Shown here in pieces: positions 15,553 through 23,636 of a stretch of DNA of 64,000 nt. The DNA lies in assembly GCF_000761215.1 (NCBI RefSeq), contig NZ_CP009438.1, forward strand, positions 4,667,501 to 4,731,500, written 5' to 3'. The notes under the pieces were generated by a model, which worked only from the letters and a program-made list of their open reading frames with translations, had not been told where the DNA came from and ran no database searches. The DNA comes from Streptomyces glaucescens (lineage in GTDB: Bacteria; Actinomycetota; Actinomycetes; Streptomycetales; Streptomycetaceae). Every line of letters begins with the position of its first letter. The first letter of the stretch is position 1. The position numbers were made by a program, and so were the translations under genes.

Positions 15553-15575
15553 TTGTCAGTGGGGCACCCTAGACT
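15553..15575 (+). promoter_or_regulatory. DNA-damage promoter (RecA-NDp / PafBC type) of pcrA
   Basis: TTGTCAGTGGG, six bases, then TAGACT. This matches the LexA-independent actinobacterial damage promoter reported for recA and other repair genes (TTGTCAGTGGC-N6-TAGggT). The -10 ends nine bases before the pcrA ATG, so the transcript is nearly leaderless. Confidence 0.85.
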
Positions 15576-15584
15576 CGGAGAGCG

Positions 15585-18065
15585 ATGAGCAGCCTCTTTG
15601 ACGACAGCTTCCTGGCGGATCTCCAGGCCCCGCGGGCCCACGCGGAGGAGCCCCCGCCGCCGCCCGAGGACGATCACGTACCGGAGTCGATCCCGGACGA
15701 TCTGTTCGGCGGGAAGTTCGACCTGCCCCCGGACAGGGAGGAGTACTACCGCGACGGCGCGCCCCGCCCCGCGGTGGACCCGGCCGCGCTCCTGGAAGGG
15801 CTGAACGAGAACCAGCGCGCCGCCGTCGTCCACTCCGGGTCCCCCCTGCTCATCGTGGCCGGCGCCGGCTCCGGCAAGACCCGTGTGCTCACCCACCGCA
15901 TCGCCTACCTGCTGGCCGAGCGGGGCGCCCACCCGGGCCAGATCCTCGCGATCACCTTCACCAACAAGGCCGCGGGCGAGATGAAGGAGCGCGTGGAGCA
16001 GCTCGTGGGCCCGCGCGCGAACGCGATGTGGGTGATGACCTTCCACAGCGCGTGCGTGCGCATCCTGCGCCGCGAGTCCAAGAAGCTCGGCTTCACCTCG
16101 TCGTTCTCGATCTACGACGCCGCCGACTCCAAGCGTCTGATGGCCCTGGTCTGCCGCGATCTCGACCTGGACCCGAAGCGCTTCCCGCCGAAGTCCTTCA
16201 GCGCCAAGATCAGCAATCTCAAGAACGAGCTGATCGACGAGGAGGACTTCGCCGCGCAGGCCTCCGACGGCTTCGAGAAGACCCTCGCCCAGGCCTACGC
16301 CCTCTACCAGTCACGGCTGCGCGAGGCGAACGCCCTCGACTTCGACGACCTGATCATGACGACGGTCAACCTGCTGCGCGCCTTCCCGGACGTGGCCGAG
16401 CACTACCGCCGCCGTTTCCGGCACGTCCTGGTCGACGAGTACCAGGACACCAACCACGCCCAGTACGCCCTGGTCCGCGAGCTGGTCGGCACCGGCGAGC
16501 ACGACGAGGACGTGCCGCCGGGCGAGGGCGACCTCCCGCCCGCCGAACTGTGCGTGGTCGGTGATGCCGACCAGTCGATCTACGCCTTCCGCGGCGCGAC
16601 CATCCGCAACATCCTCCAGTTCGAGGAGGACTACCCGGACGCGACGACGATCCTGCTGGAGCAGAACTACCGCTCCACCCAGACGATCCTCTCCGCCGCC
16701 AACGCGGTCATCGAGCGCAACGAGTCCCGTCGCCCCAAGAACCTGTGGACCAACGCGGGCCAGGGCGCCCGGATCACCGGGTACGTCGCCGACACCGAGC
16801 ACGACGAGGCCCAGTTCGTCGCCGACGAGATAGACCGCCTCACCGACGCGGGCGAGGCCAAGGCCGGCGACGTCGCCGTCTTCTACCGGACGAACGCCCA
16901 GTCCCGTGTCTTCGAAGAGGTCTTCATCCGCGTGGGCCTGCCCTACAAGGTCGTCGGCGGCGTCCGCTTCTACGAGCGCAAGGAGGTCCGGGACGTCCTG
17001 GCCTACCTGCGGGTCCTGTCCAACCCGGAGGACTCGGTCCCGCTGCGCCGGATCCTGAACGTGCCCAAGCGCGGCATCGGCGACCGCGCGGAGGCGATGA
17101 TCGACGCCCTCGCCCAGCGGGAGAAGATCAGCTTCCCGCAGGCGCTCAAGCGCGTCGACGAGGCGTACGGCATGGCCGCGCGCTCCACCAACGCCGTCAA
17201 GCGGTTCAACGCGCTGATGGAGGAACTGCGCACGATCGTCGAGTCCGGTGCCGGACCGGCGACGGTCCTGGAAGCGGTGCTGGAACGCACCGGGTACCTC
17301 GCCGAGTTGCAGGCCTCGACCGACCCGCAGGACGAGACCCGCATCGAGAACCTCCAGGAACTCGCGGCCGTCGCCCTGGAGTTCGAGCAGGAGCGCGGCG
17401 AGGGCGAGACGGGAACGCTGTCCGACTTCTTGGAGCAGGTCGCGCTGGTCGCCGACTCCGACCAGATCCCCGACGAGGAGGACGGCGACGGCGTCATCAC
17501 ACTGATGACCCTGCACACCGCCAAGGGCCTGGAGTTCCCGGTGGTCTTCCTCACCGGCATGGAGGACGGCGTCTTCCCGCACATGCGCGCCCTCGGCCAG
17601 ACCAAGGAACTGGAGGAGGAGCGCCGCCTCGCCTACGTCGGCATCACCCGCGCGCGGGAACGGCTGTATCTCACCCGGTCCTCGATGCGCAGCGCGTGGG
17701 GCCAGCCGCAGTACAACCCGCCGTCCCGCTTCCTTGAGGAGATCCCGCCGACGTACGTGGACTGGAAGCGCACGGGGGCCGTCGCGGGGCCGGCGGGCCC
17801 GGTCTCGGGTGTGGCGGCCTCGCTGTCGTCGTCCCGATCGCGTTCCTCGGCGGCCGGGGCCTCCGGGTTCGCCACCGGCCGCGGCACCGGGGAGAGGCCC
17901 GCGGCGTCCCTCGCGGTCGGCGACCGGGTCACGCACGACCAGTTCGGGCTGGGCACCGTGGTCGCGGTGAAGGGCACGGGCGTCAACGCCGAGGCGACGA
18001 TCGACTTCGGCGACGGCAAGCCGAAGCGGCTGCTGCTGCGGTACGCGCCGGTGGAGAAGCTGTAG
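15585..18065 (+). CDS. pcrA: ATP-dependent DNA helicase PcrA/UvrD
   Basis: An 826-residue superfamily 1A helicase moving 3' to 5' on DNA in repair and in removing stalled RNA polymerase. Motif Q is in LNENQRAAV, motif I is LIVAGAGSGKTRVL, motif Ia ITFTNKAAGEMKERV, motif II VDEYQDTN, motif III VVGDADQSIYAFRGA, motif IV LEQNYRSTQTI, motif V TLHTAKGLEFPVVF and motif VI AYVGITRARERLYL. The C-terminal GDRVTHDQFGLGTVVAVKG is the Tudor-like polymerase-binding tail. A 70-residue acidic N-terminal extension is typical of actinobacteria. The start follows a damage-type promoter. A terminator follows the stop. Confidence 0.97.
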   Translation: MSSLFDDSFLADLQAPRAHAEEPPPPPEDDHVPESIPDDLFGGKFDLPPDREEYYRDGAPRPAVDPAALLEGLNENQRAAVVHSGSPLLIVAGAGSGKTRVLTHRIAYLLAERGAHPGQILAITFTNKAAGEMKERVEQLVGPRANAMWVMTFHSACVRILRRESKKLGFTSSFSIYDAADSKRLMALVCRDLDLDPKRFPPKSFSAKISNLKNELIDEEDFAAQASDGFEKTLAQAYALYQSRLREANALDFDDLIMTTVNLLRAFPDVAEHYRRRFRHVLVDEYQDTNHAQYALVRELVGTGEHDEDVPPGEGDLPPAELCVVGDADQSIYAFRGATIRNILQFEEDYPDATTILLEQNYRSTQTILSAANAVIERNESRRPKNLWTNAGQGARITGYVADTEHDEAQFVADEIDRLTDAGEAKAGDVAVFYRTNAQSRVFEEVFIRVGLPYKVVGGVRFYERKEVRDVLAYLRVLSNPEDSVPLRRILNVPKRGIGDRAEAMIDALAQREKISFPQALKRVDEAYGMAARSTNAVKRFNALMEELRTIVESGAGPATVLEAVLERTGYLAELQASTDPQDETRIENLQELAAVALEFEQERGEGETGTLSDFLEQVALVADSDQIPDEEDGDGVITLMTLHTAKGLEFPVVFLTGMEDGVFPHMRALGQTKELEEERRLAYVGITRARERLYLTRSSMRSAWGQPQYNPPSRFLEEIPPTYVDWKRTGAVAGPAGPVSGVAASLSSSRSRSSAAGASGFATGRGTGERPAASLAVGDRVTHDQFGLGTVVAVKGTGVNAEATIDFGDGKPKRLLLRYAPVEKL

Positions 18066-18081
18066 CCGGAGCCACGGGAAA

Positions 18082-18104
18082 GCCCCCGCCGGACGGGCGG
18101 GGGC
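18082..18104. terminator. Bidirectional terminator between pcrA and the M23 gene
   Basis: Nine-bp stem GCCCCCGCC with its complement and a five-base loop, 16 bases after the pcrA stop and 19 bases after the end of the convergent M23 gene. Confidence 0.8.
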
Positions 18105-18123
18105 CCACTCGGACGGACCGGGA

Positions 18124-19701
18124 CTACGTCGGTTCCAGGCCGTGGCTGCGCAGCCAGGCCAGCGGGTCGATGGCGGAGCCGCCGCCCGGCCGGACCTCGA
18201 AGTGCAGGTGGGGGCCGGTGGAGTTGCCGGAGTTGCCGGAGTACGCGATCGGGTCGCCGGCCTTGACGCTCGTGCCGGAGGCGACGGTGTAGCTGGAGAG
18301 GTGGCAGTACCAGGTCTCCGTGCCGTCCATGGCGGTCACGATCATCATGTTGCCGTAGGCGCTGTTCCACTCCGTGCGGACCGTGCCGTCGGTCGCGGCC
18401 ATCACGGTCGAGCCGTACGAGACCGGGAAGTCGATCCCGGTGTGCTGCGACATCCAGTTGATGCCCGCCTGGCCGTAGTAGGCGCTGAGGCCGTGCTGGG
18501 CGACCGGGAGGGCGAACTTCGGGCGCAGCCGCTCCTTGCGGGCGGCCTCCTCGGCGGCCCGCTTGCGCTCGGCCTCCTGCTGCGCCTTGAGGTCGATGCG
18601 CTCCTGGGTGCGGCTGACCCGGTCACCGAAGTCGTCCGCCTCGGCGGACAGGCTCTCCAGCTGCGTGTCCAGCTTGTTGTTGGCGGTGGACGGGGCCACC
18701 GGCTGGGCGTCGGCCGCGGTCGTCGAGGACTCCTGAGGGTCCTCCGAAAACGTCCCGACGCTGGCGGCGGCGATGCCCGCCACGCCCATCACGCACGCCG
18801 AGGGCACCGCGACGGTCAGCAGCGCCGAGCGCTTGGCGGGCGTACGGCGGCGGGAGCGGGACCCGCGGGACGCCGCGCGCGGGGGCGGGACGGAGCCGGT
18901 TTCCTCCTGGCCGTCGAGGAGGTCGGTGACGGCGGGGAGTTCGCCGGTGGATCCCAGGCCGTCCTCGTCCGGAACGCTCTGCCCGGGCTCCTCGAAGGAG
19001 CCGCCGCCCTCGTGGGCGGGGTCCTCGTAGCCGGGGGAGTCGTCGTAGGACGGCGGGTCCTCGTAGGACTGGGCGTCCTGGTAGGCCGGGGCGTCGTCGT
19101 AGGCCGTGTGGTCGTCGTATCCGGCCTGCTCGAAGGCGGCGGCCGCCTGCTGCCCGGTGTCACCGCCGGCGGTGTTCCACTGGGTCGCGTCGTAGGCCCC
19201 GGTGTCGAAGGCCTGGGTGCCCCATTCCCACTGCTGGGTCTGGTCGGCCGGGCCGCCGGCCGCCTCCGGCTGGAGCCAGGCGCTCGCGTCCCACTGACCG
19301 CTGATGTCGGGGGCCGCCGACTGGTGCGGCAGGCCGCCGGTCTGCTGGTGGCCGGCCGGCCAGGCGGCCGTGTCGTAGGTCCCGGTGTCGTAGGCGGCGA
19401 CGTGCTGGGCCGCGTACGGGTCCTGGTTCAGGGTGTGGTGGCCGCCGGTGGACCACTGGCCGCTGTCGTAGGCCCCGGTGTCGTGGCCGGCGTTCAGGTC
19501 GCCGAAGAGAGGGTCGGCCTGGAACGTCGTGGTGGCGGTGGGAAGGCCCCCGGTGTGAAAACCACTGGCTGGGTACTCGCCATATGTGGTGAAGTCGCCG
19601 TAGGGGGCTTCCTGGGTGCCGTACGACGCGTAGGGCGCCGAGGCGGCGTCGGAAGCCGGAGCCGGGGTGGTCGTGCTCCCCGACGGGTGACGGTCGTTCA
19701 C
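18124..19701 (-). CDS. Membrane-anchored M23 peptidase with long Tyr/Gly/Asp-rich N-terminus
   Basis: 525 residues. Residues 1 to about 280 are disordered and rich in Tyr, Gly, Asp and Gln with repeated YDTG/YDSG-like units, presumably cytoplasmic. A transmembrane segment (ALLTVAVPSACVMGVAGIAA) lies near 290-312, then a coiled coil with VSRTQERIDLKAQQEAERKR. The C-terminal LytM/M23 zinc metallopeptidase has HTGIDF near residue 420 (His and Asp ligands) and GPHLHFEVRPGG near 500 (HxH). It should cut peptidoglycan cross-bridges or regulate another hydrolase. The GTG 19701 start follows AGAGAAG. The promoter at 19750-19779 supports it. Confidence 0.9.
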   Translation of the reverse strand: MNDRHPSGSTTTPAPASDAASAPYASYGTQEAPYGDFTTYGEYPASGFHTGGLPTATTTFQADPLFGDLNAGHDTGAYDSGQWSTGGHHTLNQDPYAAQHVAAYDTGTYDTAAWPAGHQQTGGLPHQSAAPDISGQWDASAWLQPEAAGGPADQTQQWEWGTQAFDTGAYDATQWNTAGGDTGQQAAAAFEQAGYDDHTAYDDAPAYQDAQSYEDPPSYDDSPGYEDPAHEGGGSFEEPGQSVPDEDGLGSTGELPAVTDLLDGQEETGSVPPPRAASRGSRSRRRTPAKRSALLTVAVPSACVMGVAGIAAASVGTFSEDPQESSTTAADAQPVAPSTANNKLDTQLESLSAEADDFGDRVSRTQERIDLKAQQEAERKRAAEEAARKERLRPKFALPVAQHGLSAYYGQAGINWMSQHTGIDFPVSYGSTVMAATDGTVRTEWNSAYGNMMIVTAMDGTETWYCHLSSYTVASGTSVKAGDPIAYSGNSGNSTGPHLHFEVRPGGGSAIDPLAWLRSHGLEPT

Positions 19702-19749
19702 CAACTTCTCTTTCGCCTCGACAACAGGGGCTGCCAGAGCAGTGCGGCG

Positions 19750-19779
19750 ACTGTACCCGGCGGTACGCGGGCGCGACAA
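19750..19779 (-). promoter_or_regulatory. Promoter of the M23 peptidase gene
   Basis: On the minus strand, -35 TTGTCG (19779-19774), an 18-base spacer and -10 TACAGT (19755-19750), giving a leader of about 42 bases. Confidence 0.6.
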
Positions 19780-19977
19780 TCTTCGGCAGGTTTCATGCGT
19801 GCGGGAAACGGGCATTCGGCCGTGTTTTGGGGGACGGCGGGCACGACTTTGGCTTTGTGTTCGAAGGGCGTTCGATATCGGATGGCTGTGGGAGGTCGCT
19901 GAATCGGCCGTACGGCGCGACGCGGCGACCCGGCCGGGCGCCCCTCATCCGGGCCCATTCCCCTCGGTTCCCCTCAC

Positions 19978-20802
19978 TCAGGCGACGCTCGCGTCCCCGG
20001 TGCGCGGGCCGGATCCGGCGCCGCCCCGGCTCCGGTCCTGATCGCCCGGATCCAGTGCCTGCCGTATCCCCGACGCGACGGCCGGGTGCACCGGCAGGGC
20101 GAGATGTCCGATACCGGTCACCCGGACATTGCGCACGGACAGGTCCGGGTGGTCGATGCGGGCGGCCTCCCGGGGATCCACCACCTGGTCGAGGTCGCTC
20201 CAGAAGCTGACGAAGTGTGTGCGGCAGCCGGGCGCGGGCGCCGCCAGCTCCTCGATCACCTCCGAACCCGGGCGCAGCTGCCGGACGATCGGGTGAGCTC
20301 CGGCCAGCCGGGCGACCCGGGTGCCGGAGTGCGGGGTGCCGAGCGTGACCAGGATGCGCACGCGCCGGTCGCCGCCGAGCCGCTGGACGTAGTAGCGCGC
20401 GATCAGGCCCCCGAGGCTGTGGCCGACGACGTCGACCCGTTCGCTGCCCGTGCGCTCGCAGATCTCCTCGACGTGCCGGCCCAGCAGCGCGGCGGCGGTC
20501 CGCACGTCGCAGGTCAGGGGTGAGTAGTTGAGCGACTCGACCCGCTGCCCGCCGTGCCGGGCAAGGGCGCGGCGCAGCAGGACGAAGACCGAGCGGTTGT
20601 CCAGGAAGCCGTGCAGCAGCACGACCGGCGGGCGGGCCGCTGCCGGGAGCCGTGACGCCGGCCGCGGATCGGGAGTCGCGGTGGCGGGGCCCCGTCGTTC
20701 CCGGGTGAGGCCGGACGGATAGAGCACCAGGTGACCCGCGAGGATCGCGGCCTCCAGGGCGGTCGCCTTCAGCAGTGCCAGCGAGAGCGGTAAGGCCTTC
20801 AT
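19978..20802 (-). CDS. Alpha/beta-hydrolase lipase or esterase, membrane-anchored or secreted
   Basis: 274 residues. The N-terminus (MKALPLSLALLKATALEAAI then LAGHLVLYPSG) is a hydrophobic anchor or signal. The oxyanion loop VVLLHGFLDNRSVF, nucleophile elbow DVVGHSLGGLIARYYVQRLG (Gly-His-Ser-Leu-Gly), Asp in SFWSDLDQVVDP and catalytic His in GIGHLALPVHP make the triad. This is the Lip_A/PGAP1-like lipase group common in Streptomyces. AGGAGG precedes the ATG. The C-terminal 20 residues are Gly/Arg/Ser-rich. The natural substrate is unknown, probably lipid or acyl ester. Confidence 0.88.
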   Translation of the reverse strand: MKALPLSLALLKATALEAAILAGHLVLYPSGLTRERRGPATATPDPRPASRLPAAARPPVVLLHGFLDNRSVFVLLRRALARHGGQRVESLNYSPLTCDVRTAAALLGRHVEEICERTGSERVDVVGHSLGGLIARYYVQRLGGDRRVRILVTLGTPHSGTRVARLAGAHPIVRQLRPGSEVIEELAAPAPGCRTHFVSFWSDLDQVVDPREAARIDHPDLSVRNVRVTGIGHLALPVHPAVASGIRQALDPGDQDRSRGGAGSGPRTGDASVA

Positions 20803-21253
20803 GGCCGGCCTCCTGTCGGCGGGTGGAGGACGGCTCCGTCCCCGGTGTGCTGGTGCGGGAGGCCGCGACGGAGCAGGGCGGCGGCGTGGCGGCACGGGCG
20901 GGCGCGGCGTACTGCGCCGGATGTGGTGTCCTCGTGGTGGCTTCCGTCGCGCAGGGTTCCGGCCCGGCCCGCGACGGCTCGGAACGGTGCGCCGCGAAGG
21001 TGTCCCACGTGTGATTTCCCCCTCGGTCTTCACCGTGAAACTGCCGGTTGCGGGATGCTGGCGATAACGTTCGTTCACTTCCCCGGTCGGTGCGGGACGG
21101 GGGTGTCCGTGCCGTACCGGCGCCCCGGACCGTGGGCGGCGGGCCGCGCGGTACGCGTACAACGAACATGTGAGTCGCGCCACATGTACGGCATGTGTGA
21201 TGTGTGCGGTACTTGTCGGTACGGATGGATGTAGTCGCTTCATGGAGGCAGTG
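20803..21253. other. Intergenic region with ACATGTG palindrome upstream of icmB
   Basis: About 450 bases between the divergent lipase and icmB genes. No RNA element or small gene is convincing. The notable element is a perfect inverted repeat ACATGTG-N8-CACATGT (21166-21187), followed closely by two further half-site-like sequences (GCATGTGTG and ATGTGTG at 21191-21206). It is 65-90 bases before icmB, the distance expected of an operator. Confidence 0.5.
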
Positions 21254-21670
21254 ATGGGTGTGGCAGCCGGTCCGATCCGCGTGGTGGTCGCCAAGCCGGG
21301 GCTCGACGGCCACGATCGGGGAGCCAAGGTGATCGCGCGAGCACTGCGCGACGCAGGTATGGAGGTCATCTACACCGGGCTCCACCAGACTCCCGAGCAG
21401 ATCGTCGACACCGCGATCCAGGAGGACGCCGACGCGATCGGCCTGTCCATCCTCTCCGGCGCGCACAACACGCTGTTCGCGGCCGTGATCGAGCTCCTGA
21501 AGGAGCGCGACGCGGCGGACATCCTGGTCTTCGGCGGCGGGATCATCCCCGAGGCCGACATCCCCCCGCTGAAGGAGAAGGGCGTCGCCGAGATCTTCAC
21601 CCCCGGCGCGACGACCGCGTCGATCGTGGACTGGGTGCGGGCCAACGTGCGGCAGCCGGCCGGGGCGTAG
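21254..21670 (+). CDS. icmB: Isobutyryl-CoA mutase small (B12-binding) subunit
   Basis: A 138-residue cobalamin-binding domain with the base-off motif GLDGHDRGAKVI (Asp-x-His-x-x-Gly), then GLSILSGAHNTLF and VFGGGIIPEADI, completing the Rossmann-like fold. It closely matches remembered IcmB of S. cinnamonensis and S. coelicolor. With a separately encoded large subunit it interconverts isobutyryl-CoA and n-butyryl-CoA, feeding polyketide precursors. The partner gene is not in the window, as in other Streptomyces where icmA is elsewhere. GGAGG five bases before ATG 21254 fixes the start over ATG 21242. A generic methylmalonyl-CoA-mutase B12 domain is the alternative reading. Confidence 0.88.
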   Translation: MGVAAGPIRVVVAKPGLDGHDRGAKVIARALRDAGMEVIYTGLHQTPEQIVDTAIQEDADAIGLSILSGAHNTLFAAVIELLKERDAADILVFGGGIIPEADIPPLKEKGVAEIFTPGATTASIVDWVRANVRQPAGA

Positions 21671-21757
21671 GGCTCCGGCCCGCCGGGCGGGGCGACCGGT
21701 CCGGTGACCCCACGCCGGTGGGAGAGCCCGGCCACCGCGACGGCCGCGGCGCGGAGG

Positions 21758-23449
21758 CTACGCGGGCCCGGCGCCACGGGTCGCCGGGCCCGGATCCGCC
21801 GCTCCCGGTTCACCGGCGCCGGCCTCCGGCGTCCCGCCCAGTTCCTCGGCCATCACCGCGCGCAACCGCAAGGTGGTCACCAGGCGCTGGAACGCCTCGG
21901 CCCAGTACCCGCCCGCCCCCGGTGACGCGTCCTCCGCCTCCTCCGGCGCCGCCAGGAGACCGTCGAGGCGGCCCGCCTCGGACGGATCCAGGCAGCGCTC
22001 GGCCAGCCCCATCACCCCGCTGAAACTCCACGGGTAACTCCCGGCGTCCCGGGCGATGTTGAGCGCGTCGACGACCGCCCGCCCCAGCGGCGCCGCCCAC
22101 GGCACCGCGCACACCCCGAGCAACTGGAACGCCTCCGACAGTCCGTGCGCCGCGATGAACCCGGCCACCCACACGGCCCGCTCCCCGCTGTCCAGCGTGG
22201 CCAGCAGCCTGGCCCGCTCGGCCAGCGACACCGCCCCCGGCCCGCCCGCCTCCGGTGACGACGGCGAGCCGAGCAGCGCCCGCGCCCACTCCGCGTCCCG
22301 CTGCCGCACCGCCGCCCGGCACCAGGCCGCGTGCAGCTCGCTCCGCCAGTCGTCGGCCACCGGCAGGGCCAGGATCTCCCGCGGCGTACGGCCGCCCAGC
22401 CGGGCCGGCCAGGTCGCGAGCGGCGCCGCCTCCGCCAGCTGACCGAACCACCAGGACCGTTCGCCACGCCCCGCCGGGGCCCTCGCGACCACACCGTCGC
22501 GTTCCATCCCCGCGTCGCACTCGTGCGGCGCCTCGACCACGAGCCGCGGGCCGTCCCCGGTGTGGTCGACGGCGACGCAGACCGCCGCCCGCGCCGCCAT
22601 CCGCCCGGCCAGCGCCGAACCCGGCAGCGCCGACAGCAGCTCGGCCGCCGTCGCCCTGACGTTGCGGCTGCGGTCGGTGAGCGCCTGCTCCAGGAAGGGC
22701 TCGTCGTCCGGTCCGAGCCCGGTGCGCAGCGAGTCCAGGAACATCAGCCGGTCCTCGGCACGCTCCGCCGGCCAAGTGCCCGCCAGCAGCTCGCGGGCGG
22801 CGGCCGGATCGTGCGCGCGGACCGCCGTCAGCAGGGCGACCCGTTCCGCGAACAGGCCGTGACGCCACAGCTCCCGCACCCGCTCCGTGTCCCCCGGCCG
22901 GGGCAGCGCGGCGTCCCCGCCCGGCATGGCGCGCAGCACGAACCGCCAGTCCGGATTGAGCCGGGCGAGCCACAGCGCGCGCGGGCCCGCGAACGCCAGC
23001 GCGGCGGGCCGCAGGTCGGTCCGGCCCCGGGCCGCGTCCAGCAGGGCGGGAAGGGCCTGCGGGGGCGCCACGAAGCCCCGGGCGTTGGCCATCGCCAGCC
23101 ACTGCGGCAGCAGCTCCTTCAGGTCCGGCGCGGTACCTCTGCGCCCGCCGCCGGCCGTGCCGGACCGGTCGGCCAGCAGCATCGCGAGCCTGCGGGCCGC
23201 CGCTGCGGGCAGCGCCGGCCGGGGGTCCACGGGCGCCGGGTCCGGTCGCCGCGCCGCCCGTGCGGGGCGCAGTCCCGCACGACGCCGTACGGTCTCCGCC
23301 GCCGCCGCGTCCAGCAGGGCCGCCGGTGCCCGAGGGCCCGGCGGGATGCCGGGCGGGGTACGCCGGTCCGTGCCGAGCAGCGCGGCGGTGACGAGCTCCT
23401 CCCAGACGCCCGGGGCGGGCGTCTGCGCGGGAGCGGAGGTCCTGGTCAT
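21758..23449 (-). CDS. DUF5691-family protein, HEAT-like, of the SWIM/MoxR/VWA cluster
   Basis: 563 residues. The N-terminus WEELVTAALLGTDRRTPPG is the hallmark opening of this family. The rest is rich in Leu/Ala/Arg helices with HEAT-like units, for example FLEQALTDRSRNVRATAAELL and ALPGSALAGRMAARA, suggesting an alpha-solenoid scaffold. No catalytic motif is seen. AAAGGA precedes ATG 23449. It lies 187 bases downstream of the SWIM gene on the same strand, so probably one transcript from the damage-type promoter at 24988-25010. In other bacteria the family occurs beside the same SWIM, MoxR, DUF5682 and VWA genes, which supports a shared complex. Confidence 0.8.
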   Translation of the reverse strand: MTRTSAPAQTPAPGVWEELVTAALLGTDRRTPPGIPPGPRAPAALLDAAAAETVRRRAGLRPARAARRPDPAPVDPRPALPAAAARRLAMLLADRSGTAGGGRRGTAPDLKELLPQWLAMANARGFVAPPQALPALLDAARGRTDLRPAALAFAGPRALWLARLNPDWRFVLRAMPGGDAALPRPGDTERVRELWRHGLFAERVALLTAVRAHDPAAARELLAGTWPAERAEDRLMFLDSLRTGLGPDDEPFLEQALTDRSRNVRATAAELLSALPGSALAGRMAARAAVCVAVDHTGDGPRLVVEAPHECDAGMERDGVVARAPAGRGERSWWFGQLAEAAPLATWPARLGGRTPREILALPVADDWRSELHAAWCRAAVRQRDAEWARALLGSPSSPEAGGPGAVSLAERARLLATLDSGERAVWVAGFIAAHGLSEAFQLLGVCAVPWAAPLGRAVVDALNIARDAGSYPWSFSGVMGLAERCLDPSEAGRLDGLLAAPEEAEDASPGAGGYWAEAFQRLVTTLRLRAVMAEELGGTPEAGAGEPGAADPGPATRGAGPA

Positions 23450-23636
23450 GTGGTTCCTTTCCGCCGAGCGCGTGCCGGAGTGGTCGGAAGGTGATCGGTG
23501 GCGGGCGTCCCGCGGGCCGGGACGGCTGTGCGTCCGGCGGACGGCAGCCCCCGGGCCCTTCGCGCCGCCCACGCCGGGCGGGGGCCGGGACAGCGCGGGA
23601 CGGCGGTCCCCGGCGGGGGAGCCGGCGGCCGCCGGG

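Noticed and set aside
19861..19875. TCGAA-N5-TTCGA as a LexA (SOS) box
   Set aside because: The actinobacterial SOS box is CGAAC-N4-GTTCG. This dyad is one base short and lacks the first inner C.
18142..19902. A 586-codon plus-strand frame opposite the M23 peptidase
   Set aside because: The minus-strand protein has HxxxD and HxH zinc ligands, a transmembrane helix and a promoter. The plus frame has no motif.
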